From positions 62,001-126,000 of the forward strand of contig PADB01000012.1 in the NCBI GenBank assembly GCA_002700365.1: 64,000 nt of DNA, read 5' to 3'. The translations under genes were made by a program, and so were the position numbers. The notes beneath the pieces were generated by a model that saw nothing but the letters and a program-made list of their open reading frames with translations, was not told where the DNA came from and made no database searches. Of the stretch, positions 25,540-33,538 are shown piece by piece (position 1 is the first letter of the stretch; each line of letters begins with the position of its first letter). This stretch comes from Kordiimonas sp. (lineage in GTDB: Bacteria > Pseudomonadota > Alphaproteobacteria > Sphingomonadales > Emcibacteraceae).

Positions 25540-25616
25540 TGTGGTCATTTCCGCTCACGATAAAAAGTCAAATCGCAATCGAAAAACGTTTACGCAAATA
25601 TGATGAAAAGACATGA
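25516..25616 (+). other. Out-of-frame C-terminal tail of the MFS gene
   Basis: The frame that starts with AAG at 25518 encodes KVLVVMVMWSFPL followed by a basic tail and ends in TGA at 25614-25616. That stop overlaps the next ATG (ATGA), the classic coupling for operon neighbours. This strongly suggests the ancestral MFS gene ended at 25616 and that the sequence here lacks one base in the AA run at 25518-25519. Confidence 0.75.
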
Positions 25617-26149
25617 AAAAAGCTTTTTTACGTTTATCGGTAATGTTGCTGCTTTTTCCGTTATTGGCGGGATGTACAGGTATGAATATTCAGAATTATA
25701 AAGCGACAACGCCTGAATTGGATCTCTTCGCATATTTTACGGGAGAGACCACGGCCTGGGGAATTTTTCAGGACCGTAGCGGTAATGTGCGCAGGGCGTT
25801 TACTGTCGCGATTAAGGGCGATGTAAAAGATAATACCCTCACGTTAGTTGAGGACTTTCAATACAGTGATGGTGAGACAGAACAGCGTATTTGGGTGATT
25901 ACACGCCATAAGGAAGGACATTACACGGGCGTAGCTAAAGGCGTCGTTGGGGAAGCAGAGGGGCAAGTGCAAGGCAACGCCCTTAACTGGAAATATGATT
26001 TTGATTTGCAGGTTGGTAAAAAAACGTATCGTGTGCATTTTGACGACTGGATGTTTTTACAGACGGGCGGCGTGTTAATTAACCGGGCCTACGTGAGTAA
26101 GTGGGGCATAAACGTGGGCGAGGTGACGTTGTTCTTTCAGCGCCCATAA
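25613..26149 (+). CDS. DUF3833 family lipoprotein
   Basis: A 178-residue predicted lipoprotein. The signal MKKAFLRLSVMLLLFPLLAGC places the lipidated Cys at residue 21. The mature part matches DUF3833: ELDLFAYFTGETTAWGIFQDRSG, split at FAYFTGETTAWGIFQDR, and later YDFDLQVGKKTYRVHFDDWMF. It looks like a lipocalin-type beta protein anchored in the envelope, conceivably handling oxidised or modified lipids; that is inference from context. It is the last gene of the RpoE plus-strand operon, coupled to the (frameshifted) MFS tail by ATGA. A 62-base gap separates it from the convergent SnoaL-like gene. Confidence 0.88.
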   Translation: MKKAFLRLSVMLLLFPLLAGCTGMNIQNYKATTPELDLFAYFTGETTAWGIFQDRSGNVRRAFTVAIKGDVKDNTLTLVEDFQYSDGETEQRIWVITRHKEGHYTGVAKGVVGEAEGQVQGNALNWKYDFDLQVGKKTYRVHFDDWMFLQTGGVLINRAYVSKWGINVGEVTLFFQRP

Positions 26150-26211
26150 GCGTCCTATAGCGACAGAATGGTTAAGTTGATTAATTTGCCCAGTACCTTA
26201 ATCAGCGAGAA

Positions 26212-26646
26212 TTAACGGACGACCTGCATTTTACGTAGAATCGCGCGTACGCATGTGCCGATAAGCGGGAGTTTAACTAAAAAATGGCCAGCGGCATCCC
26301 AGTGATCTATGTGACGACAAATCAGTCCTGAATCATTAAAGTGAATTTCGCTCATTCCGGTGATTTCCCATTTGCTCAATAAGCGGACCTGTCCAGAAAA
26401 ATTCCATCTTAAAAAACAGACGTCCTGGTCCCAGGCTGTATGCGTGACAGTGAAGTCCGCCATTTCGACCGTGTTCAATGTGTGCTGCAAAAGGTCATAT
26501 AGCTTTTGGCGCCCTGTAATATCATGAAAAGGATCGATGAAGTGAATGTTCTGCGCCGTAATGCGGTCAAGGGCACCAGGGGTGAGTGCCGAATGCAGGT
26601 TTTCAAATAGATAAATGTATTTCTGAATGGCTTGTGATTTGTTCAT
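26212..26646 (-). CDS. SnoaL-like / NTF2-fold protein
   Basis: A 144-residue NTF2-fold protein (residues about 8-125): YIYLFENLHSALTPGALDRI, FIDPFHDITGRQKLYDLL and SGLICRHIDHWDAAGHF are typical of the SnoaL-like DUF2358/nuclear transport factor 2 group. Such folds bind small hydrophobic ligands or act as cyclases and isomerases; no specific reaction can be named. It starts 1 base after the SDR stop, so the two are co-transcribed in the minus-strand RpoE-type operon. Confidence 0.82.
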   Translation of the reverse strand: MNKSQAIQKYIYLFENLHSALTPGALDRITAQNIHFIDPFHDITGRQKLYDLLQHTLNTVEMADFTVTHTAWDQDVCFLRWNFSGQVRLLSKWEITGMSEIHFNDSGLICRHIDHWDAAGHFLVKLPLIGTCVRAILRKMQVVR

Positions 26647-26647
26647 T

Positions 26648-27391
26648 TTATTGCTTGGTCAGTTTTCGGACTAAATAAAAATATAAACTATAAGGTAACA
26701 GGCGCATGACTTTTAAGAATGTTGCAAAAGGGTGAGGAAAAGAAATTTCAAACTTCTTTTTTTCTAACCCCGCGATAATTTTTTCTGCGGCGATGTCAGC
26801 AGATATTAATTGCGGCATGTGAAAGTCATTTTGTGCCGTCATTGGTGTTTTAACGAAGCCGGGGTTAACCAGCGTGACGTCGAGGCCCAAGGGACGCAGG
26901 TCAATATATAAAGTTTCCGCCAGATTGATAAGAGCGGCTTTACTGGGACCGTATGCGGCCGCTTTGGGAAGGCCGCTATACCCGGCGACAGAAGCGATTA
27001 TAGCTATATGCCCGCGCCCCCGTTCTCTCATGGAGGGCAACAGAGTCGTTATGGGTGTGATAACCCCTAGGTAGTTCACGTCCATATGTTGTTGGAATAC
27101 ATCTGGCGTATAATGTTCCGGTGTTAAGGGACGATACATGCCCGCCGCGCAAATCAAAAGATCTATGGGGCCGTATTGGTCAAAAAGTTTATGTGCCGTT
27201 TTGTGGACAGCGGATTGATCAGTCACATCCAAAGGAAATGCCATAAGGTTTGGGTGTTGGTCGCAGAAGTCTGTAACTATTTGTGCCCTGCGTGAGGAGA
27301 CAATCACTGTGCTTCCGCTCTCTGCCAGTTTTAGGGATAACGCTGCTCCTATGCCGGTAGCACCGCCCGTGATCCAGACTGTTTTCCACAT
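26648..27391 (-). CDS. Short-chain dehydrogenase/reductase (SDR)
   Basis: A 247-residue classical SDR. The cofactor-binding motif TGGATGIGAAL lies at residues 8-18, the NAG-equivalent is CAAGMYR, and the catalytic Ser-Tyr-Lys set is in ASVAGYSGLPKAAAYGPSK. Arg at the end of beta-2 (VSSRR) suggests NADP(H). The C-terminal 30 residues (FATFLKVMRLLPYSLYFYLV) are hydrophobic and may touch the membrane. I start at ATG 27391, 13 bases after the DUF6134 gene; a longer reading overlaps that gene. SDRs are common members of RpoE/ChrR lipid loci. Confidence 0.88.
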   Translation of the reverse strand: MWKTVWITGGATGIGAALSLKLAESGSTVIVSSRRAQIVTDFCDQHPNLMAFPLDVTDQSAVHKTAHKLFDQYGPIDLLICAAGMYRPLTPEHYTPDVFQQHMDVNYLGVITPITTLLPSMRERGRGHIAIIASVAGYSGLPKAAAYGPSKAALINLAETLYIDLRPLGLDVTLVNPGFVKTPMTAQNDFHMPQLISADIAAEKIIAGLEKKKFEISFPHPFATFLKVMRLLPYSLYFYLVRKLTKQ

Positions 27392-27404
27392 ATAAGCCCC
27401 GCTT

Positions 27405-28118
27405 TTATTCTGATTGTATTTCTGCAATATTTGTACAGCCGGCACAGATATATTCTATTTCTGCGCCATCTTCCCCATCAAAGGCCAGTTTAACCCACCG
27501 GCCCTGTTCGTCATACCATGCCGTGGTTTGTAACTGCCCGGAATATTCGTAACGATGGGCTGTAATGCTGTGATCCTGTATGCTTATTTTTTCCGGGGGC
27601 TGTTTGGTAATATCTACTTCATTGACATAGCCGGTCAGTGTATTGAGGACCCGGTTTTGCTGAATGACCTTTTTGTGCCAATGGTTTGTTGGAAAAATTA
27701 ATCCGGAAATAACCTCGACTTGCGCGTTTTCATTGCGGTTATTTTTAACAATGAATGTCCCGTCCTTTGCTGTCCCCGTGATTGTGTATTTCTTACCGTT
27801 GTCATTAACGACAGCATCCAATTTTTTCAGGACCTGGTTATCCCAAACCTCCGTACAGTCATAAGTAAATTCGTATAACGTTAGAAAGAGTAATTTTACC
27901 TTGATACGTGTTTTTGCATTAACCGTAAGGGTGTCCCCTTGTTGCGAGAAACGCAAATGATGGGATCCGATTTTCTTACCATTACGCTGGATGTCAAATT
28001 TGTATTCCTGACCATAAATTTGTATGGGATTGATGGCCGCATTGGGGAGGGAGGCCCACGTTATATTGGGGGTGGCATAGCTAAAAAACAACATGGATAA
28101 GATGATGATGACGCGCAT
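27405..28118 (-). CDS. DUF6134 / DUF3108-like periplasmic protein
   Basis: A 237-residue exported protein with a signal peptide (MRVIIILSMLFFSYATPNITWA). The mature part is predominantly beta: YKFDIQRNGKKIGSHHLRF, YDCTEVWDNQVLKKLDAVVND, VISGLIFPTNHWHKKVI and TAWYDEQGRWVKLAFDGEDG are the blocks of the DUF6134 family. Its role is unknown; the fold resembles lipid- or polymer-binding beta proteins. GGAGG lies 8 bases before the ATG. It is the first gene of the minus-strand operon and follows a TGATCC promoter by only about 16 bases of leader. Confidence 0.85.
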   Translation of the reverse strand: MRVIIILSMLFFSYATPNITWASLPNAAINPIQIYGQEYKFDIQRNGKKIGSHHLRFSQQGDTLTVNAKTRIKVKLLFLTLYEFTYDCTEVWDNQVLKKLDAVVNDNGKKYTITGTAKDGTFIVKNNRNENAQVEVISGLIFPTNHWHKKVIQQNRVLNTLTGYVNEVDITKQPPEKISIQDHSITAHRYEYSGQLQTTAWYDEQGRWVKLAFDGEDGAEIEYICAGCTNIAEIQSE

Positions 28119-28140
28119 TTTGGCCTCCGTATGCTGGTAT

Positions 28141-28170
28141 ATGATACGGTGGGAAGCCTTGCGTGGATCA
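28141..28170 (-). promoter_or_regulatory. Second RpoE (ECF11) promoter, minus strand
   Basis: On the minus strand TGATCC (28170-28165) is followed after exactly 18 bases by TATCAT (28146-28141), then a short leader with GGAGG and the DUF6134 ATG at 28118. Spacing and both boxes match the promoter at 20819-20848. It lies in the gap after the K+-channel gene, giving the DUF6134-SDR-SnoaL operon its own start. Confidence 0.75.
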
Positions 28171-28184
28171 GTTTGCCGCGCTTG

Positions 28185-29141
28185 TTACTTTTGATCCGAA
28201 GGTGGAGGCGCATGACGGTTTTTGCGCCCGCGAGGAGAATATTGGATGAGGCTATGGACCCCGAATATCAGCAGCAGCACGCCGATAAACACCTGAACGG
28301 AGACAAGAGCCATAATCGTATTGCTGACGGGGACAATATCGCCGTAGCCCAATGTGCTCATGGTGACGATGGAAAAATACAGACTTTCAATAAAACTAAG
28401 GCTGCGGGCCTCGCCGTGGACAATAAAGTTTGTACTGTAACTGAGCTGGTCAGCTAAGCGGTAGAGGGCAGAAAAGACCACGACAATAAAGGAATAGAAG
28501 GTAAAAAACGCAAAAGCTGGTTTAATAATACCCTTTACCTCATCAAAAATATCAGCGAAGAGCAGTCCCGTATCTACCAGAAAGATAGCAACCTCCTGAC
28601 TGACAAGTAGCACTGTCAGGGAAATAGCCACCATAATAATATAGAAAATCCATGTATTTGTGATGAGGGGAAGGGCCTCTATCGGGGCGGCGATACTCAC
28701 AATGCCAACAAACATTATGGCCATAATCCAGATCAGGCTGCGCGAAAATGTTCTTTCAGGACTGCGTTTCTCAACAGTGACAATCTTTTGAATTTTGTTC
28801 TTTTTCCAGACGGACCCTAATAAGAACGCCATCAGCGGTAAGACAAAGCCGATGGATTGGTGACGTTGTGAGAGCAAGGGATAGTTGGTTTCAATAAAGA
28901 AAATAAAAATGCAGGCATATATGGCGATGGAATTGGCAAAGACAACAATGAAAAATTTGCTATTGGGAAAGTAAAAATAATAGAAACCGCTGAGAGTAAT
29001 GACAGCCCCGATCACGACACCCTGGCCCGCGATGCTTTGCATGGGAAGTGAAAAAATTAATAAGGCCAAGAGTGAGGCCGTCCAGAATATGGACATTAAC
29101 CACCCGGTAGTGGTCATTTGTTTTTTGAAGGGGTCAGGCAT
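28185..29141 (-). CDS. Potassium-channel-like membrane protein
   Basis: A 318-residue integral membrane protein with about four N-terminal helices, a charged loop (residues 112-130), further helices, and a C-terminal 2TM pore domain. The pore helix and selectivity filter read SLYFSIVTMSTLGYGDIVP, the K+ channel signature with TLGYGD in place of TVGYGD. There is no RCK/TrkA-N or cyclic-nucleotide domain after the last helix, only a short basic tail. It may belong to the ion-channel family seen in voltage-gated-like bacterial proteins, but no S4 Arg ladder is visible. Transcribed alone. Confidence 0.85.
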   Translation of the reverse strand: MPDPFKKQMTTTGWLMSIFWTASLLALLIFSLPMQSIAGQGVVIGAVITLSGFYYFYFPNSKFFIVVFANSIAIYACIFIFFIETNYPLLSQRHQSIGFVLPLMAFLLGSVWKKNKIQKIVTVEKRSPERTFSRSLIWIMAIMFVGIVSIAAPIEALPLITNTWIFYIIMVAISLTVLLVSQEVAIFLVDTGLLFADIFDEVKGIIKPAFAFFTFYSFIVVVFSALYRLADQLSYSTNFIVHGEARSLSFIESLYFSIVTMSTLGYGDIVPVSNTIMALVSVQVFIGVLLLIFGVHSLIQYSPRGRKNRHAPPPSDQK

Positions 29142-29153
29142 GAGATTATCAAC

Positions 29154-29176
29154 ATAGTCGTTTATGTAATGACTAT
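29154..29176. promoter_or_regulatory. Inverted repeat, possible operator
   Basis: ATAGTC (29154-29159) faces GACTAT (29171-29176) with inner TT/AA also symmetric, just upstream of the K+-channel start. It has the look of a regulator half-site pair, but no known regulator is recognised. Confidence 0.3.
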
Positions 29177-29270
29177 AGCAGGGGGAGTGCCATTTTCCAG
29201 AGGGAAAGCGGGTATATAAAAAGGACTATTCCTGAGTGCGCGCCCATCAATACATATTTTATTAACCTCT

Positions 29271-29297
29271 AATGGCATATAAAGAATGGCATATAAA
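29271..29297. repeat. Direct repeat AATGGCATATAAA x2
   Basis: Two exact 13-base copies (29271-29283 and 29285-29297) separated by one G, about 100 bases upstream of the PAS histidine kinase. The remaining bases of this gap hold no gene. Confidence 0.8.
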
Positions 29298-29397
29298 CAT
29301 ACAAAAAATTGGGTAGAAGCTGCGAAAGTAGCCACAGGGATGCTGCGGGAAAGAGATTTCTTCGGGGTTTTTTTGTTGTTATACCAAGGTTTATTGT

Positions 29398-31671
29398 ATG
29401 AGTGCCTCTATCACCAGTTTTTTGACCGATGCGTTTGCGCAGACCGATGACGCGGTCCTTATTATTGATAATACAGGCTTTATCGTTTACGCGAATAGGG
29501 CGGCATTAAACCTGCTGCAAATTGCGGATAAAGATGTCTATAAAATAGACTTTTACGCTTATCTTACACAATTGGCAAAACCGGAACGAGGGACATGGCA
29601 AGAAGCGTCTCTTGATGAGCTTCTGAAAACATTACCTCGTAACATTGGAATAGAACAGGGTGAGTGCACCACAGCATTTTATCAATTAAATGCCCTGAGT
29701 TTTCATAACATGGAAGGTGGATACCGGATATTCTCTTTATCTGCTGTGAAATCCGAGAGGGTTACAGGCTGCGGTGCTGATGTGACGTCATTTCTGGCTG
29801 AGAATGATTTGGCAATGATTGTACGTTACTTGCCAGATACCACGATTATTGATGCAAATGAGTTGTTTATCAAAAAAGTGTCGCAGAACTGTCAGGATAT
29901 CATCGGGAAATCTTTTCGCCCCTTGTTACCGGAAGATTCACTGAAAGCGGTGGAAAAGGCAGTGAGAAATGTCACGCCAGACAACCCAGCATTCCATAGC
30001 ATTAATAAGATATACGACGCCCAAGGCGAAGTAACATGGTCACATTGGTTTAACCATTGCACGTTTGATGCCGCAGGGCAGCCAAGCGAATATATGGCCG
30101 TAGGCTTTGATATGAGTGAATTGCAAGCCTTCAAGCGGCGTTTTGAGCTTGTGGAAGACTTAGCGGAAATAGCGTATTGGAGTTACCGTCCACATATAGA
30201 CTTTATGGATTATAGTCCGCAATTTCTTACTATATGTGGCTGGGGCAGCGAAGAGAAAGTGAACTTTGGCGCTTTTAAAAACATGGTGCACCCGGACGAT
30301 AAAGCCTTAATGGAAAGGCACATGACCGGGTTGCTTAAGTATCATATTCCTTTCAGTGAAGAGTTTAGGTTACTTCCTGCAGGCGGCAACGAACGTTACG
30401 TGCAATGCATTGCCGAAGCCGAAGTTGATAAGACAGGTAAAACCCGAAAAATTTATGGCATTTTGCAGGATAATACAGACTTAAAGCATATGCGAAATGC
30501 CGTTCAGGATACGCAGCAAAGTCTGGCGTACAGCAGCAGTATGGCGACTAATTTGCGCCGCACGATTGATGAGCATTGTATCGTTTCTATTACGGATACA
30601 AAAGGCAAAATCATATATGCGAATGATAAGTTCTGCCGGGCGTCTGGTTATACGTTACGGGAATTAATTGGGCAAAGTCACTGTTTAATTAAATCCGGTG
30701 AACATGACCGGGCCTTTTATCGGGAAATGTGGGATACGATAACAGCAGGGAAAATCTGGCAAGGCGAAATTTGCAATCAGCGTAAAGATGGCCGCCTGTA
30801 CTGGGTGCATTCAACAATTGTTCCTTTTGTGGATAGAGATGGGAAGCCCTTTCAATTTGTTTCCGTTCGCACAGACATTACAGCGATGAAAGAAAACGAG
30901 AAAGCCTTGGTGACCGCGCGGGATGTGGCCGCGGCAGCGAACCGCGCAAAAAGCAGGTTCCTGGCCAATACCAGTCATGAATTGCGTACGCCCTTAAATG
31001 CGATTTTGGGTTTTTCTGAATTGATGCGGGAGGGCATTGTTGGCGAATTACCCCCGGCATATAAAGAATATGCTGAAAATATCTATGCCAGCGGACAAAG
31101 ACTTCTGAAGGCGGTGGAGGGAGTGTTAGATATCACGTCCCTTGAGGAAGGAACGTTTAATATAAACTGTGAAAAAATATCGGTACGACGTTTGATCCTG
31201 GAAGAGATTATTCCCGCCATGAACGATTATATAGAACCGAGCAATATAAATTTGCAGGTGGAAATAGCAGACGGGCTTCCGGACATAGAGGCTGATGCCA
31301 GCCGGATGATACAGGCCTTAGCCGCGGTCGTTGAAAACGCCTGTAAATTTAATCATCAGGAAGGGACCGTCTGCATTAGTGCCCGACAACATGACCCGGA
31401 TTATTTAGATATTAAAATATCAGATAGCGGCATTGGCATGACTGAGGATGAAATAAAGTTGGTCATGGAGCCATTTAATATGGCGGATGATAGCAAGTCC
31501 CGAAACCAGGAAGGGCTTGGGGTTGGGTTGAGCCTTGCTAAAGGTATCGTTGATAATCACCATGGGGATTTATTATTATCCAGTGAGCCGGGTGTGGGGA
31601 CCACCGTGACATTGCGTCTTCCTGTTTCATGCCAATGTGGGGCGCATGCCGAACACCGCCGCAGTGCATAG
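29398..31671 (+). CDS. Orphan multi-PAS hybrid-free sensor histidine kinase
   Basis: A 757-residue cytoplasmic sensor kinase with no membrane segment. Four PAS-like domains can be traced at about residues 8-115, 130-240, 245-365 and 385-500; the last (SITDTKGKIIYANDKFCRAS ... GEICNQRKDGRLYWVHST) is a canonical PAS/PAC that could bind a cofactor. The HisKA dimerisation domain carries the phospho-accepting His in ANTSHELRTPLNAILGFSEL near 527. The HATPase domain has the N box VVENACKFN, G1 box DSGIGM and G2 box GLGVGLSLAKG. No response regulator is adjacent, and no receiver domain is fused. AAGG lies 8 bases before the ATG. Signal unknown; redox or energy sensing is a guess from the PAS type. 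Confidence 0.92.
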   Translation: MSASITSFLTDAFAQTDDAVLIIDNTGFIVYANRAALNLLQIADKDVYKIDFYAYLTQLAKPERGTWQEASLDELLKTLPRNIGIEQGECTTAFYQLNALSFHNMEGGYRIFSLSAVKSERVTGCGADVTSFLAENDLAMIVRYLPDTTIIDANELFIKKVSQNCQDIIGKSFRPLLPEDSLKAVEKAVRNVTPDNPAFHSINKIYDAQGEVTWSHWFNHCTFDAAGQPSEYMAVGFDMSELQAFKRRFELVEDLAEIAYWSYRPHIDFMDYSPQFLTICGWGSEEKVNFGAFKNMVHPDDKALMERHMTGLLKYHIPFSEEFRLLPAGGNERYVQCIAEAEVDKTGKTRKIYGILQDNTDLKHMRNAVQDTQQSLAYSSSMATNLRRTIDEHCIVSITDTKGKIIYANDKFCRASGYTLRELIGQSHCLIKSGEHDRAFYREMWDTITAGKIWQGEICNQRKDGRLYWVHSTIVPFVDRDGKPFQFVSVRTDITAMKENEKALVTARDVAAAANRAKSRFLANTSHELRTPLNAILGFSELMREGIVGELPPAYKEYAENIYASGQRLLKAVEGVLDITSLEEGTFNINCEKISVRRLILEEIIPAMNDYIEPSNINLQVEIADGLPDIEADASRMIQALAAVVENACKFNHQEGTVCISARQHDPDYLDIKISDSGIGMTEDEIKLVMEPFNMADDSKSRNQEGLGVGLSLAKGIVDNHHGDLLLSSEPGVGTTVTLRLPVSCQCGAHAEHRRSA

Positions 31672-31739
31672 CGGCATATGTAATTCGCCGTAGCTTGTGC
31701 CTGTATTATCCAGTCCACTATTATCCAGTTATGTGAGGG

Positions 31740-32648
31740 CTAAAGGGACTGTTCGCAGGTGGAAAAGGCCTGCACGTGGCGGTTAATCAAGTGGGTATAA
31801 TAGTTTCCATCAAGGGGGAGTTGGCGTCCCAAAGGGTCCACAGAAATTAATTTCAGATTATATCGTGCAGCAAGAGCCTGACTGGTGCGGGACGGGCGAG
31901 ACTTATCATAAATCAAGCAGTTTACCGGGGTCTGCCGTAGCATGTTTTGTAAGTCTTTTATGTGTTTGGCAGAGGGGGGAATGTCTTCTGTGGGTTTTAC
32001 ATGCCCGATATGGTGCAGATCAAACTGTTCTTCAAAATAGCCATAGGCAGGGTGTTCGACAACAAAAGCGACTTTTTTCATATTATCAAGTATATCTGCG
32101 GCGTTTTGTTCAATCTTTGTGATCTGTTGTATCAGAGATTGGCTATTCTGACGGTATAGTGCGGCATGCGCGGGATCTTTTTCCATTAAGATACGGCTGA
32201 TTTCTTGCGCCATAATTTTCATATTATAAGGGGCTAACCAAATATGCGGGTCCGCTGCCTTCACGCCGCTATGTGGGTGATGATTAAGAGATTTGTGCCC
32301 CAGAGAAGTCGGCAGCGAGCGAAGTATTAGCCCCCTTGTATGGATTAATGCGATGTACTTTTCATCATCATGACCCGCCGGCAAGAAGCTTTCCAGTGAT
32401 GGGCTGACATAAAGGACAAGATCAGCTTTGGCAATGGCATGGCGTTGTGATGGTTTGAGCTGGAAATGATGCGGTGAATGATAGCCCGTGATGATCTGCG
32501 TAGGTTCTGCCACGCCTTTCATGACCTGTTGCGCGATAAACTGAAGAGGGGCAATTGTCGTCACGACACCATATGCCCAGAGAGGCCGGGAGAGGAGTAT
32601 ATTTACAGCCAATACAACTGTAAAAAATGCAATGAAATGGGCGCGCAA
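31740..32648 (-). CDS. znuA: Zinc ABC transporter substrate-binding protein ZnuA
   Basis: A 302-residue cluster-A-I metal-binding protein (TroA/ZnuA fold) with a signal peptide ending near RPLWA. Metal ligands are expected at His in GYHSPHHFQLKPS, His in DPHIWLAP, His in VEHPAYGYF and Asp in ISVDPLGRQ. The His-rich loop between the first two (GHKSLNHHPHSG) is typical of zinc-specific members. No znuB or znuC gene is next to it, so the rest of the transporter must lie elsewhere. A Zur-like operator lies 34 bases upstream. Confidence 0.93.
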   Translation of the reverse strand: MRAHFIAFFTVVLAVNILLSRPLWAYGVVTTIAPLQFIAQQVMKGVAEPTQIITGYHSPHHFQLKPSQRHAIAKADLVLYVSPSLESFLPAGHDDEKYIALIHTRGLILRSLPTSLGHKSLNHHPHSGVKAADPHIWLAPYNMKIMAQEISRILMEKDPAHAALYRQNSQSLIQQITKIEQNAADILDNMKKVAFVVEHPAYGYFEEQFDLHHIGHVKPTEDIPPSAKHIKDLQNMLRQTPVNCLIYDKSRPSRTSQALAARYNLKLISVDPLGRQLPLDGNYYTHLINRHVQAFSTCEQSL

Positions 32649-32681
32649 AACGTATCCTTTAGTTCCGAGGCGATCACCGGC

Positions 32682-32696
32682 TGTAATATTATAACA
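32682..32696. promoter_or_regulatory. Zur-like operator upstream of znuA
   Basis: TGTAATATTATAACA is a 15-base near-perfect palindrome (six of seven pairs) of the alphaproteobacterial Zur type, and continues into AACATATGTAA. Its position 34 bases before the znuA ATG fits repression by zinc-loaded Zur. Confidence 0.65.
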
Positions 32697-32784
32697 TATG
32701 TAAAATATTCAAGTAGAAAAGCGTAATCAGACTGTTTCCTGATCGGGTGGGGAGCATTGTGTGTGTTGTCGGTTGCAATAATAC

Positions 32785-32823
32785 AAATAAGCCAGAAAAC
32801 GAGCTGTATGGCGGGCTTTATTT
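32785..32823. other. Inverted repeat in the znuA-PAS intergenic region
   Basis: AAATAAGCC faces GGGCTTTATTT with one bulge and a 17-base loop. It may terminate transcription on either strand. The other roughly 270 bases between znuA and the PAS gene show no gene. Confidence 0.35.
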
Positions 32824-32961
32824 AACTGTTTATTTAGGTATAGGCCTTAGGCTCTACCCATAAAGTAATAATACAAAAAATAATCTTTAATCGTCAGGGT
32901 GCGTCTTTGAATGGCAGCAAGGGATATTTAGACAGCTATTGTTAGCCAAAGGTATTTTAGT

Positions 32962-33534
32962 ATGATTAATCCGACACAGAATGCACGCGAATTTGGCCAG
33001 GATGAAATTATCGTCAGCAAGACAGATCTCACAGGCCGAATTACATATGTAAACGATACTTTCCAGAGAGTTAGCCTCTTTTCCGAAAGTGAACTTTTGG
33101 GGCAACCCCATAACCTTATTCGTCATCCCGATATGCCGCGATGTGTCTTCAAATTATTATGGGAGACGATTGCGCAGGGCAGGGAGCTGTTCGCATACGT
33201 GAAGAATATCGCTGCGAATGGCGACTATTATTGGGTTTTCGCTCATGTAACGCCATCCTTTGATGAGGCAGGAAATATAGTCGGTTATCATTCGAACCGC
33301 CGTTATCCCGATCCGTCAACGGTCGAAATTATTGCTGCCCTGTATCGTCATCTTCTGGAAGAAGAAAACCGTCATGCTAATGCCAAAGACGGGGTGAACG
33401 CCGGGTATGAGATGCTGTTAAAACTGATGGAGGCGCAGGGTGTTTCCTATGATGAATTTATTTTCACTTTGGGGAACATCCAGAATACGGAAGATTTAGA
33501 TCAGGCTTTGTTCTCTTTTAGGAAAGCGAGTTAG
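32962..33534 (+). CDS. Aer-type PAS sensor protein, copy 1 (split aerotaxis receptor)
   Basis: A 190-residue soluble protein. Residues about 15-115 form a PAS domain closely like that of the aerotaxis receptor Aer: [33 protein letters not shown] and [18 protein letters not shown]. The RHPDMP stretch and following Trp correspond to FAD-contacting positions in Aer. The remainder is helical, with no membrane segment, HAMP or signalling domain. The chemoreceptor gene starts 5 bases after its stop, so the two probably work as one split receptor sensing redox state or oxygen. A second, similar pair follows at 35001. Confidence 0.88.
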   Translation: MINPTQNAREFGQDEIIVSKTDLTGRITYVNDTFQRVSLFSESELLGQPHNLIRHPDMPRCVFKLLWETIAQGRELFAYVKNIAANGDYYWVFAHVTPSFDEAGNIVGYHSNRRYPDPSTVEIIAALYRHLLEEENRHANAKDGVNAGYEMLLKLMEAQGVSYDEFIFTLGNIQNTEDLDQALFSFRKAS

Positions 33535-33538
33535 GGCG

